A DNA stretch of 9,130 nt from an uncultured Verrucomicrobia subdivision 3 bacterium (GTDB lineage: Bacteria > Verrucomicrobiota > Verrucomicrobiae > Limisphaerales > CAMLLE01), in contig CAMLLE010000087.1 in assembly GCA_946480555.1 (NCBI GenBank), forward strand, positions 1-9,130. Reading direction: 5' to 3'. This document shows, piece after piece, positions 6,800 to 9,130 of the stretch. The notes under the pieces were generated by a model that did not search any database, had not been told where the DNA came from, and worked only from the letters and a program-made list of their open reading frames with translations. Numbering within the stretch: position 1 is the stretch's first letter; the number at the start of each line of letters is the position of its first letter. The translations under genes and the position numbers were made by a program.

Positions 6800-7441
6800 C
6801 TAGAACCACTGGAACTTCTGAGGAACGTAGATGATATCGGAAGGTTTGACGTAAAACGGTGCTTCGCCCGGGGCGGTTTTCCCCCGAATCTGGCGGTCCA
6901 GGTCGAGCTCAAAAACTTCGGGAGTCCCGTTGTCGTTGCGCGTCAGTCGAACGCCCTTCAAGTTCGCGTGGTTGATGTCCACGCCGGCTTCCAGCACAGC
7001 CTCCAACACGGTCATGGGCCGGTCTACAGTGAGCTTCCCGTTTTTCTCCACGGCTCCGGTAACGTAAACCGGGAACACCGAGGCTTCGACATTCACGACC
7101 AGAAGTTTTGTGACTAGCTGCGGGCCGTAAAGTTCCAGCAACTCGGTTTGCAGCTCAGAGAGCGTCTTGCCTGCAGCGGTGACTTCCCCGACTTGGAGTG
7201 AAATCTTGCCGTCGCGCTTGATCACTTCTCTCGCGTTCAAATTCGGAGCTGCTGGGAATTCGATCCGGACTATGTCGCCTTCACGCAGTTTCAGCGGCTC
7301 GACCGCAGCCGGGGCGTTGGTGCTTGCCGTAAGAGAGCGAACCGTGCTCGAAGAAGTGGAACAACCGGTGAAAGCAAACACGCTAATAACGGCGAAGCAC
7401 AAAACGGACATCACGGCGCGCAAGGTGAATGGTTTTTTCAT
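6800..7441 (-). CDS. Polysaccharide export (OPX/Wza-like) lipoprotein, short form
   Basis: A 213-residue outer-membrane lipoprotein for export of a surface polysaccharide. The N-terminus is a lipoprotein signal: MKKPF, a hydrophobic stretch, then FTGC with Cys27 as the likely lipidated residue and a Ser/Thr-rich spacer. A polysaccharide-export domain (about 50-125) starts LREGDIVRIEF, followed by one SLBB domain (about 127-200) starting PVYVTGAV, and a short end at VPQKFQWF. It is much shorter than Wza (about 380 residues) and lacks extra SLBB domains and the C-terminal amphipathic helix that forms Wza's outer-membrane pore, so it may need a separate beta-barrel partner. I chose ATG 7441 because GAGG lies just before it and it gives a standard signal peptide. 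An in-frame ATG at 7456 overlaps the regulator's stop codon (ATGA) and is a real alternative; 7480 is less likely. Expression is probably coupled to the regulator gene. Confidence 0.9.
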   Translation of the reverse strand: MKKPFTLRAVMSVLCFAVISVFAFTGCSTSSSTVRSLTASTNAPAAVEPLKLREGDIVRIEFPAAPNLNAREVIKRDGKISLQVGEVTAAGKTLSELQTELLELYGPQLVTKLLVVNVEASVFPVYVTGAVEKNGKLTVDRPMTVLEAVLEAGVDINHANLKGVRLTRNDNGTPEVFELDLDRQIRGKTAPGEAPFYVKPSDIIYVPQKFQWF

Positions 7442-7444
7442 AAT

Positions 7445-7448
7445 CCTC
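7445..7448 (-). promoter_or_regulatory. Ribosome binding site of the OPX gene
   Basis: GAGG followed by ATT and then ATG at 7441. The spacing is short (3 bases) but matches that of the regulator gene upstream (GGAG-AAT-ATG). It favours 7441 over the ATG at 7456, which has no such sequence before it. Confidence 0.45.
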
Positions 7449-7452
7449 AGGT

Positions 7453-8127
7453 TCATTGATAGGTTTTTGTCAGACACCACCGAATCGCTGTTTGGAGCAG
7501 TTCCGAACCGTCTTTCAGGTTCAACTTGTCTTTTATCCGCGCCCGGTAGGTTTCCACCGTGCTGATGTCGATGTGCAATGTTTCTGCAATCTGCTGGGTG
7601 CTCCGGCCCATGCCAGTGTGTTCAAACACCTGAAGTTCCCTTTCGGACAATTGATCCGCGACTGAACTCTTTTCTGGCGTCGGGGAAGCTATCCGGGACG
7701 CAATTTGCGCCGCCGCCTTCTCGCTCCAGTAGATTTCGCCGGTCAAAACCTTGCGGACGGCTTCAATGATCTTCTTCGGATTTTCCTGCTTGGAAACGTA
7801 GCCGCGCGCCCCAGCCCGAACAGCCCGCTCCGCCGTGATGTTCTCATCCTGCATCGAAAGGACAAGGCACATCACTTGCGGATATCGGTCCCGCACATCC
7901 CGGATCAGATCAAGTCCGTCGGAAGAACGCAAACGGAGGTCCACGATCGCGAGGTCCGGACGCGATTCTCCAATACCGGCGAGCGCGGCTTCCCGATCGT
8001 CGGCTTCGCCGCAGAATTCCAGCCCCGGTTCCTTCCGGATGGCTTCCCTCAGGGCCTGGCGAATCAGGGGATGATCGTCCACGACGAATACCCTGATGCG
8101 TTTGGTCCCGTTCGCTGCTTTCTTCAT
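7453..8127 (-). CDS. NarL/FixJ-type response regulator (REC + LuxR HTH)
   Basis: A 224-residue two-component response regulator that should bind DNA when phosphorylated. The receiver domain (about 8-125) shows the acidic pair Asp17-Asp18, the phospho-acceptor Asp63 in IVDLRL, the switch Ser91 in LVLSMQ and the conserved Lys113 in YVSKQ. A LuxR-type helix-turn-helix follows (about 150-210): LSERELQVFEH, then STQQIAETLHIDISTVETYRA with the usual recognition helix. The start is ATG at 8127 with GGAG three bases before it; the longer reading begins at a TTG (8136) and is less likely. Its stop overlaps an alternative start of the OPX gene, so the two are probably one transcript. No histidine kinase is in the window, so the partner sensor is elsewhere or the regulator is an orphan. 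Control of the polysaccharide genes is inferred from position only. Confidence 0.95.
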   Translation of the reverse strand: MKKAANGTKRIRVFVVDDHPLIRQALREAIRKEPGLEFCGEADDREAALAGIGESRPDLAIVDLRLRSSDGLDLIRDVRDRYPQVMCLVLSMQDENITAERAVRAGARGYVSKQENPKKIIEAVRKVLTGEIYWSEKAAAQIASRIASPTPEKSSVADQLSERELQVFEHTGMGRSTQQIAETLHIDISTVETYRARIKDKLNLKDGSELLQTAIRWCLTKTYQ

Positions 8128-8130
8128 ATT

Positions 8131-8134
8131 CTCC
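8131..8134 (-). promoter_or_regulatory. Ribosome binding site deciding the regulator start
   Basis: GGAG sits three bases before ATG at 8127, on the coding strand. It supports this ATG over the upstream in-frame TTG at 8136, which would place the GGAG inside the coding sequence. Confidence 0.5.
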
Positions 8135-8147
8135 AAACTACTCCGCG

Positions 8148-8177
8148 ATTAGAATTGAGTCCGCTGTGCCAAGGCAA
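8148..8177 (-). promoter_or_regulatory. Possible sigma-70-like promoter for the response regulator operon
   Basis: On the coding strand, TTGCCT (8177-8172) and TCTAAT (8153-8148) are separated by 18 bases, giving 4/6 and 5/6 matches to -35 and -10 consensus. Transcription would begin near 8140, leaving a leader of only about a dozen bases before ATG 8127. It lies in the 140-base gap after the carbonic anhydrase hairpin, where a promoter is expected. Such matches arise easily by chance, so confidence is low. Confidence 0.25.
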
Positions 8178-8240
8178 GCGGATAGTCGGCCTCGCAGTGG
8201 AGGCGATGCGCGAATGACTTGATGGTCGGCTCTCCGATCG

Positions 8241-8262
8241 AAAGTGCCGGATTTGGCGGCAC
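8241..8262 (-). terminator. Possible weak terminator after carbonic anhydrase
   Basis: A perfect 6-bp GC-rich inverted repeat, GTGCCG / CGGCAC, with a 7-base loop is followed on the coding strand by TTT and then C. It begins 5 bases after the carbonic anhydrase stop codon. The stem is short and the T run is only three long, so termination is probably partial. It marks the likely boundary between the purE-carbonic anhydrase unit and the polysaccharide genes. Confidence 0.4.
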
Positions 8263-8267
8263 GCCCA

Positions 8268-8915
8268 TCAAGCTTCCTTGGGCGGCTCGGTGATGGGCTG
8301 GAATTGTCGCGATTCGGGGTCGTAGGCAAACAACTCCGCTGTGGCGATCTTGAAGAACCAGCCGTGCAATCGAAGTGAACCATTGGCCAGCCGGTCCTGC
8401 ACGCACGCGTAGCTGTGCAAATTATCCAACGCGTAAAGCACGTTTTCCTCGGCCGCCGCGGTGGTTCGTTGCTCCGCCTGCGTCAGATTCGCGTAATCGG
8501 TTTCCAATCGCTGGCGGATCGGTGCCGCCAGTTCCAACCAGGCCGAGAGATGCGGCATCCTGGAATGTTCCTGCGACGGATTTAACAGCGCCGCCATGGC
8601 GCCACACTGGGTGTGGCCGCAAACGACAATGTCATTCACGCGCAGCACATCCACGGCGAACTCAATCGCGGCCGCTGTCGAATTCGTGCTGCCCACGACG
8701 TCCGCAGGCGGTACGATGTTTCCGATGTTCTTCACGACAAAGAGATCGCCGGGTTTGCTTTGCGTGACAAGTTCCGCCAGGACGCGGGAATCCGCGCACG
8801 TGATGAACAACGTGTGCGGATTCTGACCTTGCTTCGAAAGCTTTCGGAACAGCGCGCTGTAGCGGCCGAATTCCTCTTTGCGGAATCTGTGAACTCCCTC
8901 GATGAGCCGTTGCAT
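8268..8915 (-). CDS. Beta-class carbonic anhydrase
   Basis: A 215-residue zinc enzyme interconverting carbon dioxide and bicarbonate in the cytoplasm. All hallmark residues of the beta class are present: Cys40 and Asp42 with Ser43-Arg44 in ITCADSRV, then GDLFVVKNIGNIVPP (56-70), and the second zinc-ligand pair His101 and Cys104 in CGHTQCGAM. Length is normal for the family (about 200-220 residues) and the reading frame is unbroken. The start ATG at 8915 is only 18 bases after the purE stop, so the two genes are likely co-transcribed; the Shine-Dalgarno is weak. A hairpin follows the stop. The adjoining purE suggests a role in providing the carbon dioxide/bicarbonate pool used in purine synthesis, though the enzyme would serve other carboxylations too. 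Confidence 0.96.
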   Translation of the reverse strand: MQRLIEGVHRFRKEEFGRYSALFRKLSKQGQNPHTLFITCADSRVLAELVTQSKPGDLFVVKNIGNIVPPADVVGSTNSTAAAIEFAVDVLRVNDIVVCGHTQCGAMAALLNPSQEHSRMPHLSAWLELAAPIRQRLETDYANLTQAEQRTTAAAEENVLYALDNLHSYACVQDRLANGSLRLHGWFFKIATAELFAYDPESRQFQPITEPPKEA

Positions 8916-8933
8916 AACGCTCGAGTGAATTCG

Positions 8934-9130
8934 TTATCCCTTCAAAGACTTCGTCAGCGTCTCGTTCTTCGCGCGCGACTCGTTGGCGAGCTTTTCCTTG
9001 AAGCCGACATACGCTTTTTGCAGCCGTTCGTTGGAAGTGGCCAGAATTTGAACCGCCAGCAGGCCCGCGTTCTTGGCGGCGTTCACGCCCACGGTTGCGA
9101 CGGGAACTCCGGGTGGCATCTGCACGATCG
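8934..9130 (-). CDS. purE: PurE (N5-CAIR mutase) C-terminal part, cut by window edge
   Basis: The last 65 codons and the stop of a PurE-type protein, which rearranges N5-carboxyaminoimidazole ribonucleotide to CAIR in purine synthesis. The visible part begins IVQMPPGVPVATVGV, then NAAKNAGLLAVQILA, a conserved C-terminal block of the family, followed by a lysine- and glutamate-rich helix of about 35 residues. The catalytic region (with the active-site His and Ser) lies off the window, so class I (with PurK) versus class II (direct carboxylation) cannot be told. The frame continues upstream past the window edge, so the GTG near 9125 is not the true start. It is followed after 18 bases by the carbonic anhydrase gene. 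Confidence 0.88.
   Translation of the reverse strand, partial: IVQMPPGVPVATVGVNAAKNAGLLAVQILATSNERLQKAYVGFKEKLANESRAKNETLTKSLKG

Noticed and set aside
1..9130. CRISPR arrays, tRNA or rRNA genes, insertion sequences, attachment sites
   Set aside because: No regularly spaced repeats, no tRNA-like cloverleaf or rRNA sequence, and no transposase or terminal repeats were seen; nearly all DNA is accounted for by protein genes.

Overview
The window is gene-dense bacterial DNA, GC-rich by eye (mid-50s percent). All eight recognisable genes lie on the minus strand, so transcription runs from the high-numbered end to the low-numbered end. The organism is Gram-negative: it has an outer-membrane polysaccharide export lipoprotein and an inner-membrane Wzz/Wzc-type protein. 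Weak or closely spaced Shine-Dalgarno sequences and this mix of genes would fit the Verrucomicrobiota or a neighbouring phylum. That placement is an impression, not a proof.

Layout in transcription order. (1) 9130-8268: the 3' end of purE (purine synthesis), then 18 bases later a complete beta-carbonic anhydrase gene, closed by a GC-rich hairpin that may be a weak terminator. (2) 8127-1288: a surface or exopolysaccharide locus. It holds a NarL/FixJ-type response regulator, a short polysaccharide export (OPX/Wza-like) lipoprotein translationally close to it, a 256/358-base leader region rich in inverted repeats, an RfaH-like NusG paralogue, a Gfo/Idh/MocA sugar oxidoreductase, a FemAB/GNAT-type acyltransferase, and a 751-residue Wzz + Wzc-like chain-length protein. 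(3) 1128-1: an acyl-CoA dehydrogenase running off the left edge, almost certainly a separate function.

How the genes may work together. The response regulator and the RfaH-like factor look like two control layers, one at initiation and one at elongation, built into the polysaccharide operon. The oxidoreductase probably makes or modifies a nucleotide sugar. The FemAB-type enzyme may add an acyl or aminoacyl group to a cell-surface product. The Wzc-like protein and the OPX lipoprotein are the inner- and outer-membrane parts of the export machine. No glycosyltransferase, flippase, polymerase or histidine kinase is inside the window, so the locus must depend on genes elsewhere.

Most worth a second look: the Wzc-like ATPase domain lacks the Walker A lysine and a C-terminal tyrosine cluster; the leader before the RfaH-like gene carries several nested or competing inverted repeats; and the acyl-CoA dehydrogenase carries its catalytic glutamate at the long-chain/isovaleryl position instead of the medium-chain position. 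I did not find a clearly new kind of system.
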